From NCBI GenBank assembly GCA_052143535.1, contig JBKQSS010000050.1, positions 62,001 through 126,000 of the forward strand: DNA of 64,000 nucleotides. The letters run 5' to 3'. The notes below the pieces were generated by a model, which searched no databases, had not been told where the DNA came from, and saw only the letters and a program-made list of their open reading frames with translations. Position 1 is the stretch's first letter; every line of letters starts with the position of its first letter. Origin of the DNA: JADGRA01 sp052143535. Lineage in GTDB: Bacteria > Myxococcota > Myxococcia > Myxococcales > Myxococcaceae. This document shows positions 8,289 through 16,474 of the stretch, piece by piece. Position numbers and translations under genes: made by a program.

Positions 8289-9071
8289 TTAGGCAGACGG
8301 CGTTCGGCCGGCGGTGTGCCCGCCGTCGACTGGCAGCGTCACGCCGGTGATGAAGGCTGCTTCGTCGCTGGCGAGGTAGAGGCAGGCGGCCGCCACGTCG
8401 TCGGGCGTGGCCAACCGGCCGAGGGGGATGTCCTTCAGAAGCCGCGCCCGTCCCGCCTCGACACCGAGACCCATCACCTTGATGAAGGCGTCCACCATCG
8501 GCGTGTCGGTCCAGACCGGGCAGATGGCGTTGGCCCGGATGCCGAAGCGAGCTCCCTCGAGAGCCAGCGTCTTCACCAGCTGAAGTACCCCGGCCTTCGA
8601 GGCGCCGTAGGCACCGAGACCGGGCGTGCCCTCCAGGCCTGCGACGCTGGACATCACCAACAGGCTTCCACCGCGTGCCTGCATGGCGCGAAACGCACAG
8701 CGGGTGGTGAGAAAGACGCCGGTCAGGTTGACGGCCAGCACCCTCTCCCAGTCGCCGCGCCCGAGCGCCGCCAGGAAGCCGGGAGCGCCAATGCCGGCGT
8801 TGGCGAGGACAATGTCGAGCTGACCCCAGCGCCGCAGCGCCGCGTCGACTGCCGCCTGGCATTCCTCCTCGCGGGAGACGTCCAAGCGCTGGAAGAGGCC
8901 ATTGGCGCGGGCCTCGGCGGGCAGGGCGGCCAGCGTCTCGGCGCCACCGGCGGCGTCCACGTCTCCGAGGACAACCCGCGCGCCCTCCTGGACGAAACGC
9001 AGCGCGGTCGCCCGTCCGAGGCCCGAGCTGGCGCCGGTGATGAGCGCGACTTTCCCGGCGAGGCGTCCCAT
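8289..9071 (-). CDS. SDR family NAD(P)-dependent oxidoreductase
   Basis: A 260-residue classical short-chain dehydrogenase. The cofactor motif TGASSGLG is at about residues 11-18, NAG at about 86-88, the catalytic Ser in MSSVAG, and YGASK carrying the Tyr and Lys. GRLATPDDVAAACLYLASDEAAFITG near the C-terminus is typical of FabG-like/sugar or alcohol SDRs. ATG 9071 starts exactly at the classical N-terminus (MGRLAGKVALITGAS), with GGGAG upstream. The substrate is not deducible. A lipoprotein gene ends 53 bases upstream on the same strand and could share a transcript. Confidence 0.88.
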   Translation of the reverse strand: MGRLAGKVALITGASSGLGRATALRFVQEGARVVLGDVDAAGGAETLAALPAEARANGLFQRLDVSREEECQAAVDAALRRWGQLDIVLANAGIGAPGFLAALGRGDWERVLAVNLTGVFLTTRCAFRAMQARGGSLLVMSSVAGLEGTPGLGAYGASKAGVLQLVKTLALEGARFGIRANAICPVWTDTPMVDAFIKVMGLGVEAGRARLLKDIPLGRLATPDDVAAACLYLASDEAAFITGVTLPVDGGHTAGRTPSA

Positions 9072-9124
9072 CCCTAGCGAAACTCCCTTCTTCCCCGACG
9101 AGAAACCTAGCGTATTTCCATACC

Positions 9125-9601
9125 TCAAATGCGGCCGAGGTCATCCGCTGCGGCCACCCACTGGCCGTCGTGGAAGCCGAGGCTGGCGCGAAACTGGGCC
9201 CGCCACCAGGAGAGCCGAAACTTGCTCGCCTCGTCGGGTGGAGTCTCGACCGTTCCGCGCATGGTCAGCGTCCCATGCGTCAACCAGTCCACCCACTCGT
9301 AGGAAAGCACTCTCACCAGCAGCCCGGGGCCCTTGCCGCCGCGGCCGCAGTCAGCCATCGCCACGGCAAGCATGCCTTTGTCGGCAAGCGCTACCACCAC
9401 GCCTCGCTCGAAGTCGGAGGGGGACGCCACTTCCACGCAGACGGCTCCTGGGAGCGGCTCGTTCGCCGGGAGGTAAAGCCGGATGGCCGCCCGAATCCCC
9501 TCGGCCACCGCCGCTTCCTCGTCGGCCTCCGTCCCCGCGCCGGTATGGGCACACCCGGTGGCGAGGGCGACGCCGGCGAGCAGAACCAAGGCTCGGGCCA
9601 T
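9125..9601 (-). CDS. Hypothetical lipoprotein, 158 residues
   Basis: Not assignable to a known function. The N-terminus is a clear lipoprotein signal: MARALVLLAGVALATGCAHTG, with lipidation at Cys17. The mature part is about 140 residues with a helix (EEAAVAEGIRAAIRLYLP) followed by strand-rich segments containing VCVEVASPSDFERGVVVALAD and FRLSWWRAQFRASLGFHDGQW. Conserved-looking Trp residues suggest a small globular envelope domain. The ATG at 9601 is the only start giving a signal peptide and has a purine-rich AGGCGG before it. It sits between an SDR gene and a quinone-oxidoreductase gene on the same strand. Confidence 0.75.
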   Translation of the reverse strand: MARALVLLAGVALATGCAHTGAGTEADEEAAVAEGIRAAIRLYLPANEPLPGAVCVEVASPSDFERGVVVALADKGMLAVAMADCGRGGKGPGLLVRVLSYEWVDWLTHGTLTMRGTVETPPDEASKFRLSWWRAQFRASLGFHDGQWVAAADDLGRI

Positions 9602-9666
9602 TGTCACCGCCTTTAGACGCTGCACGGTCCTCCCGGGGCCCGTCAACCGTTTCCCCCCCGGGGGGC

Positions 9667-10656
9667 TTAGACCAGCACCACCGCGCCGGTGCGCCCGCGA
9701 GTCTCCGCCCTCACCATGGCGGCGCGGACCTCGGACAGGGGGTAGGTGGAGTCGACGGCCGGCCGGAAGTCGCCCCGCTCGGCCCCCGCCAGGATGGCCT
9801 TCACCGCGGCGCGCACGCGTTCCTGGGGCACTCGCTGCAGCCAGCGCACCAACCAGAAGCCCTGCAGCACCAGCTCCCGGAAGAGAAAGGGCCCTGGGTC
9901 CACTGCTACCGGCTGACCGTCCAGAGCGCCGAAAAGCAACGACGTCCCGCCGGACTGGAGCGCGGCCAGCACCTCGGCACCGGTGTCTCCGCCCACCGAG
10001 TCGATGGCAGCAGTGGCTCCCTTGCCGCCAGTCACTGCCCGCACCGCGGCGGCTAAGTCCTCGCCGGGCACCACCACCACCGGGCTGGCCCCAGCGCGGC
10101 GCAACTCCTCGGCTTGCTCGGCTCGCCGCACCACATTGACGAGCCCAATTCCCCGCACTCGGGCGAATTGCAGCATCGCACGCCCGAGCTGGCTTCCGGC
10201 CGCCGTCTGGATGAGGACGTCGCCGGCCTTGAGGTGAAGCACGTCGTCCACCATGGCGATGATGCTCAAGTAATTGACCCAGAGCGCCCCAGCCTCGACG
10301 TCGCTCAGCGCCGCAGGGGTGGGCACCACCGCCTGCGCCGGCACACACACCTGCTCGCGCCACGTGCCGCGGCCGCCATGAGACCCGAGCAGAAGCATCA
10401 CCCGGGTCCCTTTAGTCGGGGCACTCACTCCCGCTCCCAGCGCCTCCACCACCCCGGCGCCGTCATTCCCGGGCGTGGACGGAAGGGGCGGCGGCCGCCC
10501 ATAGCGGCCCCGGACATTCTGGAGGTCAGAGGGGTGAATGGCGCGAGAGGTGAGTCGGACTCGGACTTCACCGGCGGCCGGCTCGGGCAGCTCCACGTCC
10601 ACCAGCTCCAGCACGTCGGCTGGTTCGCCGAAGCGGTCGAACTGGACAATGCGCAT
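9667..10656 (-). CDS. MDR family NADPH:quinone oxidoreductase / enoyl reductase-like
   Basis: A 329-residue medium-chain dehydrogenase/reductase without the structural-zinc Cys cluster, closest in layout to quinone oxidoreductase and MECR-type enoyl reductases. Visible blocks are the GroES-like N-terminus (AIHPSDLQNVRGRYG, then TPGNDGAGVVEALGAG), the nucleotide-binding segment AAGSQLGRAMLQFARVRG near residue 154, and DSVGGDTG near residue 226. It probably reduces a C=C or quinone substrate with NADPH in the cytoplasm. Its ATG directly follows the TAG of the upstream DsbA-like gene, so the two are co-transcribed. Confidence 0.85.
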   Translation of the reverse strand: MRIVQFDRFGEPADVLELVDVELPEPAAGEVRVRLTSRAIHPSDLQNVRGRYGRPPPLPSTPGNDGAGVVEALGAGVSAPTKGTRVMLLLGSHGGRGTWREQVCVPAQAVVPTPAALSDVEAGALWVNYLSIIAMVDDVLHLKAGDVLIQTAAGSQLGRAMLQFARVRGIGLVNVVRRAEQAEELRRAGASPVVVVPGEDLAAAVRAVTGGKGATAAIDSVGGDTGAEVLAALQSGGTSLLFGALDGQPVAVDPGPFLFRELVLQGFWLVRWLQRVPQERVRAAVKAILAGAERGDFRPAVDSTYPLSEVRAAMVRAETRGRTGAVVLV

Positions 10657-11244
10657 CTACAGCGTTGCAGCGCCCAGCGCGGCGCGGTCCCCAGGCAGGG
10701 CGCGCAGTCGCGCTCGCAGCGCGTGCATCAAGCTGTGCAGCTCCCAGCTGCCGGCGAAGTGCACCCCGTTGATGAAGAAAGTGGGCGTGCCGTGAATGCC
10801 GCTCCGCACGCCGCCCTCCGCTTCGTCGGCGACGCGGGCCCGGTAGCGCCCCTCTCGCAGCTCGGTGGTGAAGCGCGGGACATCGAGCTTCAGCCCCTCG
10901 CCCATTGCCGCCGGGTCGCCGAGCAGTCTGTCCAGGTCCGAAGAGAAAAGTAGCTCGTGGGCCTCCCAGAAGCGGCCCTGAGCGCCGGCTGCCAGCGCAG
11001 CCTCTGCGGCCTCCTGCGCCAGAGGGTCTCGGTCCACCACCGGGAAATGCCGGAAGACGAAGCGCAGCGAGCCCCCCAACCAGCGACGCAAGGCGGAAAC
11101 GTTGCCGAAAGCATGTCGGCTATACGGGCAGGCATAGTCCCCGTACTCCACCAGCGTTAACTTGGCGTGGGGGTTGCCGAGGGCATAGTCCTCGGGCCCG
11201 ACCGGAATCACCAGCCGACTCGACGCATGCCGTGTCCTCATCAT
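10657..11244 (-). CDS. DsbA-like thioredoxin-fold protein with monothiol CPYS site
   Basis: A 195-residue DsbA/FrnE-like thioredoxin-fold protein. The active site is CPYS at residues 39-42, lacking the second Cys of the usual CPYC/CPHC. The cis-Pro loop is GTPTFFING at about 152-160. A helical insert lies between them (VVDRDPLAQEAAEAALAAG and FWEAHELLF), as in DsbA. There is no signal peptide, so it is probably cytoplasmic. A monothiol site argues for a reductase, glutaredoxin-like or isomerase-like role rather than a dithiol oxidase; this is inference. Two ATGs in tandem (11244 and 11241) follow GGGAG; either may be used. It is directly upstream of the quinone-oxidoreductase gene. Confidence 0.85.
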   Translation of the reverse strand: MMRTRHASSRLVIPVGPEDYALGNPHAKLTLVEYGDYACPYSRHAFGNVSALRRWLGGSLRFVFRHFPVVDRDPLAQEAAEAALAAGAQGRFWEAHELLFSSDLDRLLGDPAAMGEGLKLDVPRFTTELREGRYRARVADEAEGGVRSGIHGTPTFFINGVHFAGSWELHSLMHALRARLRALPGDRAALGAATL

Positions 11245-11422
11245 CTGCTCCCAAGCCCCGCGAAAGCCCTCAGCAGGCCCCCCGGCAGTGGCCGGGAGCC
11301 GGCGTAGGAGTACTCGCGCGGGGGCCGGCCGCAAGTGACAGCTTGGTGACGAAGAAACAGACTTGTCGCGGCCCGCAACCCCTTGAAAGCCCACGCACTG
11401 GAGCAAGCTTGAAGGCCTCGAA

Positions 11423-12796
11423 ATGAAGGACACCGAGCCGAGCCCACCCTTGCCGGAGGGGCTGCGAATTCTCGTCGTGGACGACGAGAAAAACATTCGC
11501 TCCGCACTCCGCGTCTGCCTGGAGCAGGCTGGCTGTGAGGTGGTGGAAGCCCCGACGCCGGAGGCCGCCCTGGCGGCGCTCGCCCAGCGTCCTTTCGACA
11601 TGGCCTTCGTCGACCTTCGCCTCGGGCTCGGCAGCGGCCTGGACTTGCTCCCGCAGCTCCTCTGCGAGGACGCGGGACTGGACGTGGTGATGGTGACTGC
11701 CTACGCCACCTTCGACACCGCGGTGGAGGCCATTCAGCGGGGCGCCCGGGACTACCTGCCGAAGCCCTTCACCCCGGCGCAGATTCGCGCCGTGGTGGCG
11801 CGACTCGCCGAGCGGCGGACACTGCGGGCCCGACTCAGCGAGCTGGAAGGGCGCTTGGCGGAAACGGCTCCCGAGGCCTCGCTCGAGACCAGCTCTCCGG
11901 CGATGCAGGCCGCGCTCGGGTTGGTGCGGCGGGCGGCGCCCTCGGAGGCCTCGGTGCTGCTGCGCGGTGAGAGTGGAACGGGCAAGAGCGTCCTGGCGCG
12001 GACGCTACATGCGCTGTCGCCGCGCTCGGCACGGCCGTTTGTCACGGTGAATTGCCCAACTCTCTCCGAGCAGCTCCTCACCAGCGAGCTCTTCGGCCAT
12101 GCGCGAGGGGCCTTCACCGGCGCGGTGCGCGACCAGCCCGGGCGCGTCGAAGCCGCCGAGGGAGGCACTCTGTTTCTGGACGAAGTGGGGGAGCTCGGCC
12201 CTGCGGTGCAGGTGCAGCTTTTGAGGTTTCTTCAAGAGAAGCGCTTCGAGCGTCTGGGCGAGGGCCGGACACGGGTTGCCGACGTGAGGATGCTGGCAGC
12301 CACCAACCGGGACCTAGAGGCAGACGTGCATTCCGGGCGCTTTCGAGAGGACCTCCTGTACCGGCTCAACGTGGTGGAAATCCTCCTTCCCTCACTCCGG
12401 CAGCGCCCCGAGGACATTCTCCCCCTGGCCCGGCGACTGCTCGAGGCCCTGGCACGCAACGCCAAGCGGCCAGGGGTGGCGTTTGCCCCAGAAACCGAAG
12501 CCGTGCTCCAGGGCTACGCGTGGCCGGGAAACGTGAGGGAATTGCGCAACGCCGTCGAGCGCGCCCTCATCGTCTGGCCTGCGCAGCGGCTCGCCCCGGA
12601 GGCCCTCCCAGAGCGCATCACCGCCGCTACCAGCCGCACCATCGGCCTTGGTGGGCCGTACACTCTCGAATCCATCGAGCGCGAACACACCCTGCGCGTG
12701 CTCGCCGCCTCGCCCACACTCGAGGAAGCGGCGCGCATTCTCGGCATCGACGCCTCCACGCTGTGGCGCCGGCGCAAGAAGTACGAGGGCGGATGA
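11423..12796 (+). CDS. NtrC-family sigma-54-dependent response regulator, probable Kdp regulator
   Basis: A 457-residue three-domain activator. The receiver domain spans residues 14-125 with acidic pocket Asp20/Asp21, phospho-acceptor Asp64 and Lys114. The AAA+ domain has Walker A GESGTGKS at 172-179, GAFTGA (the sigma-54 contact loop) at 219-224 and Walker B FLDE at 241-244. A C-terminal Fis-type helix-turn-helix ends in ILGIDASTLWRRRKKY. It will bind enhancer-like sites and open sigma-54 promoters when phosphorylated. It lies convergent to, and 15 bases from, the histidine kinase that ends the kdp operon. No OmpR-type KdpE is present, so I infer that it replaces KdpE. Candidate targets are the -24/-12 promoters at 20465 and 22188. 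Confidence 0.92.
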   Translation: MKDTEPSPPLPEGLRILVVDDEKNIRSALRVCLEQAGCEVVEAPTPEAALAALAQRPFDMAFVDLRLGLGSGLDLLPQLLCEDAGLDVVMVTAYATFDTAVEAIQRGARDYLPKPFTPAQIRAVVARLAERRTLRARLSELEGRLAETAPEASLETSSPAMQAALGLVRRAAPSEASVLLRGESGTGKSVLARTLHALSPRSARPFVTVNCPTLSEQLLTSELFGHARGAFTGAVRDQPGRVEAAEGGTLFLDEVGELGPAVQVQLLRFLQEKRFERLGEGRTRVADVRMLAATNRDLEADVHSGRFREDLLYRLNVVEILLPSLRQRPEDILPLARRLLEALARNAKRPGVAFAPETEAVLQGYAWPGNVRELRNAVERALIVWPAQRLAPEALPERITAATSRTIGLGGPYTLESIEREHTLRVLAASPTLEEAARILGIDASTLWRRRKKYEGG

Positions 12797-12811
12797 CGGG
12801 GTAGGCGAGCG

Positions 12812-14650
12812 CTACGCCTTCCGGGTGCGGGCCGTCGCCGGCACGCTCAGCCAGAAGGTGCTGCCCTGTCCGGGGACGCTTTCTGCGCCCACCGTCCCGC
12901 CGTGGGCCTCGGCCACGTCCTTGACGATGGACAGCCCCAGCCCGGCGCCGCCCCGGCGGCCACCCGGCACCCGGAAGAAGCGGTCGAAGAGGCGCGGCAG
13001 GTACTCCGGGGCGACGCCCTCGCCGGTGTCAGAGACGCTGAAGCGAACGCCCTCCTCGGAAGACGAGGCCAGCAGAGTGACGCTTCCTCCCCGCGCGGTG
13101 TGGCGGACCGCGTTGGAGAGGAGGTTTTGCAGGGCCAGCTCGAGGCGCTCCCGGTCCGCCACCAGCAGCTCGCTCCCGGGCTCGGCCCGCGCTTCGAGCT
13201 GCACGCCAGCCTGCTCGGCCGAGCTCCGCACGCCGGCGAGGGCCTTCTCGAGTAGGGCGGGGACGTCCACCGGCGTTGGGCTTAGCTCGAGCAGTCCGGC
13301 GCGCATGCGCGCCAAGTCCAGCAAGTCATCGACGATGCGCTGGAGGCGCTCGCAGTCCTCGCGGGCCGCGGTGAGCAGGTCGAGCTGCTGCTCCGTCACC
13401 GGGCCCACGGCCCCCTCGACGCACAGGTGGATGGCCATCCGCAGGCTGGTGAGGGGCGTGCGGAACTCGTGCGCCACCGTGGCCACCAGGTCATTCTTCA
13501 GCTCGTCAAAACGGCGAAGCCGCGTCACGTCCTGTAGCACCACTGTGGCCCCGATGAGACCGCCCTCCTCCGAGAGCACCGGCGAGGCCCGGGGCAGCAG
13601 GGCCAGCGCGCCCTCGGGCGAGGAGACCAGCACCGCCTCGTCGAAGCCGCGCGGCACGTAAGGGCCCTCACCGGCCAACACGTGGGCGCGGACGCGGTCC
13701 ACCACCCCCCGTACCTCGGGTGGCGTCGGCGCCAGCGGTGCCTCGCCGTCGAGGCGCACTCCGAGCAAGGACTCGGCGATGCGGTTCGCATTCACCAACG
13801 CGCCGTCTGCGCCAAACACCAGCACCGCGTCGGGAAGGCTATCAATGGCCGCCTGGGCGCTGGCTTGGGCCTGCAGCAGCTCCCCCAGGCTGCTCTGGCG
13901 GTAGCTTCGCAGGCTGTCCGCCATGGCGTTGAAGTCCTCCGCCAGTTGCCCAATCTCCCCGCTCTCGTTGACGCGCACCCGGGTGTCCAAGTCCCCCTGG
14001 CCGAGGCGCCGAACCGCCTGCCCGAGGACCGCCACCGGCCGCAGCGTGCGCGTCACCAGGGAGCCCGAGGCGAGCAGCCCGGCCAGCAGCGCCCCTAAGA
14101 CGGCGACAATGGTGAGCGTCCTCGCCAGGTCGCTCTTGCGGCGCAGCTCATCGCTCCGTTGCACCATGGCGTCCTGGTTGATGGCCAGAATGCTGTCGGC
14201 GCTGTCCTTGACGCGGAGGAAGCCCGGGGAGAGCACCTGGACGTATTGGTCATGTCGCTTCTCCTTGGTGGGAAGCTCGACGAAAGCGTCGAAAGCTCGC
14301 TGGTAGTCGGTCCAGTTCCGGCGCAGCGCATCGGCCGCCTCCTGCTCGCCGGGCTCGGTGATGTTTTGCTCCTCCACCTTCAGCTCCGACTCAAAGCGCG
14401 GGCGGTTCTCCTGCGCCTGTCGGAGTCCGCGTGCGTCCTCGCCGATGAGGAGGAAGAGGGCGGCGCTGTCGATGCGCTCGATGGCCTCCTTCATCCGTTG
14501 GGCCGCGAGCACGCTGCGGTAGTTGTCGGAAAGAATGCGCTGGCCGCTCTTGCCGAGGTCGGCCAGCGTGGCCACGGCCGAGACGCCCACCAGCGCCAGA
14601 GCCAACGCCAGCGGTCCTTGGGCCAGCAACAGCCGCGTGCGGAGCGTCAT
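12812..14650 (-). CDS. Membrane sensor histidine kinase (HAMP-PAS-HisKA-HATPase)
   Basis: A 612-residue kinase. TM1 is at about 8-30, followed by a four-helix-like extracytoplasmic sensor to about 176, and TM2 at about 178-200. A HAMP linker follows, then a PAS domain (SLPDAVLVFGADGALVNAN) and HisKA with phospho-acceptor His394 in AHEFRTPL. HATPase boxes are NLLSNAVRHT, DTGEGV and GAGLGLS. It has no KdpD-type Usp or DUF4118 domain, so it carries the catalytic half that a normal KdpD has fused on. ATG 14650 overlaps the truncated KdpD stop as ATGA, so both are made from the kdp transcript. Partner: probably the NtrC-type regulator encoded convergently. Confidence 0.9.
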   Translation of the reverse strand: MTLRTRLLLAQGPLALALALVGVSAVATLADLGKSGQRILSDNYRSVLAAQRMKEAIERIDSAALFLLIGEDARGLRQAQENRPRFESELKVEEQNITEPGEQEAADALRRNWTDYQRAFDAFVELPTKEKRHDQYVQVLSPGFLRVKDSADSILAINQDAMVQRSDELRRKSDLARTLTIVAVLGALLAGLLASGSLVTRTLRPVAVLGQAVRRLGQGDLDTRVRVNESGEIGQLAEDFNAMADSLRSYRQSSLGELLQAQASAQAAIDSLPDAVLVFGADGALVNANRIAESLLGVRLDGEAPLAPTPPEVRGVVDRVRAHVLAGEGPYVPRGFDEAVLVSSPEGALALLPRASPVLSEEGGLIGATVVLQDVTRLRRFDELKNDLVATVAHEFRTPLTSLRMAIHLCVEGAVGPVTEQQLDLLTAAREDCERLQRIVDDLLDLARMRAGLLELSPTPVDVPALLEKALAGVRSSAEQAGVQLEARAEPGSELLVADRERLELALQNLLSNAVRHTARGGSVTLLASSSEEGVRFSVSDTGEGVAPEYLPRLFDRFFRVPGGRRGGAGLGLSIVKDVAEAHGGTVGAESVPGQGSTFWLSVPATARTRKA

Positions 14651-15813
14651 TCTCGGGACTCCGGAAAGGCCACCACCTGCACGTCCACGTCGCTGGCCTC
14701 GCGTACCAGCCGGAGGTCGTTGGACAGTCCGAACCACTTTCGCCAGCCACGGGCCTGCGAGCGACCGATGAGGATGAGCGCCACCCCATGGCTGTGGGCG
14801 AAGTCGAGCAGTGCCGGAACCGGGTCCCGTGCCCTCAGCCGCACCACCTCGGCGCCGGCTTCGCGCGCCTTCTCGATGTTGGCCAAGAGGTGGCGCTGGG
14901 CCTCGGCGTCGATGAGGTTGGGCGCCTCAGCAGGTGTCTCCACATAAACCACGAACCAGTCCGTGTTGAGCCGCCCCGCGGCCCGCGACCCCCGTCGCAG
15001 CAGGGCGGCGGCATGGGGCGGAAACGAGGAGAGACACACCATCACCCGGCCGGCAGCTGGGTGCGCAGTGGACTCGGTCGCCGGGCGCCCGGCGGCTGCC
15101 GTCCGCTCGAGGCTTTCCGCCACCTCCCGTAGGGCCAGCTCGCGCAAGGTGACGAGGTTGTCGTTTTGGAAAAAGCTCTCCAGGGCCTGCGGGACCTTGT
15201 CCGGACTGTAGATTTTTCCCGCCCGCAGCCGTTCCTGAAGGTCCTCCACGGCGAGGTCGAGATTCACCACCTGGTCGGCCAGCTGTAGGAACGAGTCGGG
15301 AATGGTTTCCCGCACCGCCACGCCGAGGGTGCGCTCCACCAAGTCGTTGAGCGACTCGAGGTGCTGTACGTTGAAGGCGCCAATGACGCTGATGCCGGCG
15401 CTGAGTAGCTCCTGCACGTCCTGGTAGCGCTTGCGGTTTCGGCACACCGGGAGGTTGGTGTGTGCGAGCTCGTCCACCACCGCCACCGCCGGCTTGCGCG
15501 CGAGGATGGCGTCGAGGTCCATCTCCTCGACGGTGACGCCCCGGTAGGTGACGGACTGGCGCGGAACCACTGGCAGGCCCTCGACCAGAGCAGCCGTGTC
15601 GACGCGGCCGTGCGTCTCCACGTAGCCCACCACCACGTCGATGCCGCGGGCGAGGAGGTCGTGGGCTTCCTCCAGCATCCGGTACGTCTTGCCGACACCG
15701 GCCGCGAAGCCGATGTACAGCTTCAGACGGCCCCGCTTGCCCCGCTCCAACAGGGTGAGAAAGTCCTCCGGCCGCTGGCGGAACTGCCCGAGGCGCGACG
15801 CGGGGAGACCCAT
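14647..15813 (-). CDS. kdpD: Truncated KdpD: N-terminal KdpD ATPase domain plus Usp domain, no kinase
   Basis: A 388-residue protein equal to the cytoplasmic N-terminal half of KdpD. Walker A (GFAAGVGKT) is at residues 35-43, Walker B-like AVVDELAHTN at about 110, and the KdpD signature YIGFAAGVGKTYRMLEEA is complete. It is followed by a Usp domain (about 250-388) ending in the nucleotide-loop segment LIGRSQARGWRKWFGLSNDL. In KdpD this region senses K+ status and in some bacteria binds c-di-AMP. The DUF4118 spans, GAF and kinase modules are absent. The kinase gene next door overlaps by four bases. Truncated KdpD is known from Anabaena; here it is paired with its own separate kinase. Confidence 0.9.
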   Translation of the reverse strand: MGLPASRLGQFRQRPEDFLTLLERGKRGRLKLYIGFAAGVGKTYRMLEEAHDLLARGIDVVVGYVETHGRVDTAALVEGLPVVPRQSVTYRGVTVEEMDLDAILARKPAVAVVDELAHTNLPVCRNRKRYQDVQELLSAGISVIGAFNVQHLESLNDLVERTLGVAVRETIPDSFLQLADQVVNLDLAVEDLQERLRAGKIYSPDKVPQALESFFQNDNLVTLRELALREVAESLERTAAAGRPATESTAHPAAGRVMVCLSSFPPHAAALLRRGSRAAGRLNTDWFVVYVETPAEAPNLIDAEAQRHLLANIEKAREAGAEVVRLRARDPVPALLDFAHSHGVALILIGRSQARGWRKWFGLSNDLRLVREASDVDVQVVAFPESRE

Positions 15814-15832
15814 CGGCCGAGAAGGCTAGCCC

Positions 15833-16462
15833 CTAGTGGGCGGCAGGCGCAGGTGCTTCGTGGGCCGGAGGGGGCAGGCTGGGCCGGCCGAACTGCCGGT
15901 CGAGGGCGAGGTTGAGCGCCAGGACGTTGACCCGTGGCTCGCCCAGAAAGCCGAACGTCCGCTCCTCGGTGTGGGCGGCGACGACCGCCCGGACGCGCTC
16001 TTCGCTTAGCCCGCGGGCGGCCGCCACCCGTCGCAGTTGCCACTGGGCGCCCTCGGGCGACAGGTGAGGGTCGAGCCCGCTCGCCGACGCGGTCACCAAC
16101 TCCGCCGGGACGGGGCGCGGCGCCGCCGGATTGTCGGTCTCGAGCTTCTTCAGCAACTCGGCCGCCCCGTCGCGCAGCTTCTTGCTGGTTGGCCCGAGGT
16201 TGCTGCCGCCTGAGGCGGTGGCGTCATAGCCGCTTGCTCCGGCGGCCGAGGGCCGTGGCTGAAAATAGCTCGGCGAAGAGAAGCCTTGGGCCAGCAGCTC
16301 CGAGCCGACCACCTGCCCCCGTTCGTCGCTGAGCCAACTCCCGGAAGCGCGAGCGGGAAACAGCACCCGGGCCGCTCCGGTGACGGCCAGGGGGTAGAGC
16401 AGGCCGGTCAGCAGCAGAGTGAGCAAGGTGGTGCGAAGGGCGATGGTCAGAAGGGAGCGCAT
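15833..16462 (-). CDS. kdpC: K+-transporting ATPase KdpC subunit
   Basis: A 209-residue KdpC, the single-span subunit that assists the KdpFABC complex in high-affinity K+ uptake. It has one N-terminal membrane segment (residues 8-30, TIALRTTLLTLLLTGLLYPL) and the family blocks GSELLAQGFSSPSYFQPRPSA, SGSNLGPTS-like ASGGSNLGPTSKKL, and the C-terminal VNVLALNLALD. The product is slightly long because of a Pro/Ala/His-rich tail (PPPAHEAPAPAAH). It lies 12 bases after kdpB and 19 bases before the truncated kdpD in the same operon. Confidence 0.95.
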   Translation of the reverse strand: MRSLLTIALRTTLLTLLLTGLLYPLAVTGAARVLFPARASGSWLSDERGQVVGSELLAQGFSSPSYFQPRPSAAGASGYDATASGGSNLGPTSKKLRDGAAELLKKLETDNPAAPRPVPAELVTASASGLDPHLSPEGAQWQLRRVAAARGLSEERVRAVVAAHTEERTFGFLGEPRVNVLALNLALDRQFGRPSLPPPAHEAPAPAAH

Positions 16463-16474
16463 GGAGAGATGCCT

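Noticed and set aside
11281..11304. Hairpin CCCGGC-AGTG-GCCGGG and a GG-N10-GC match upstream of the NtrC-type regulator
   Set aside because: The -12 half reads CGGC rather than TTGC, and the position is about 120 bases from the start. It is too weak to call an rpoN promoter.
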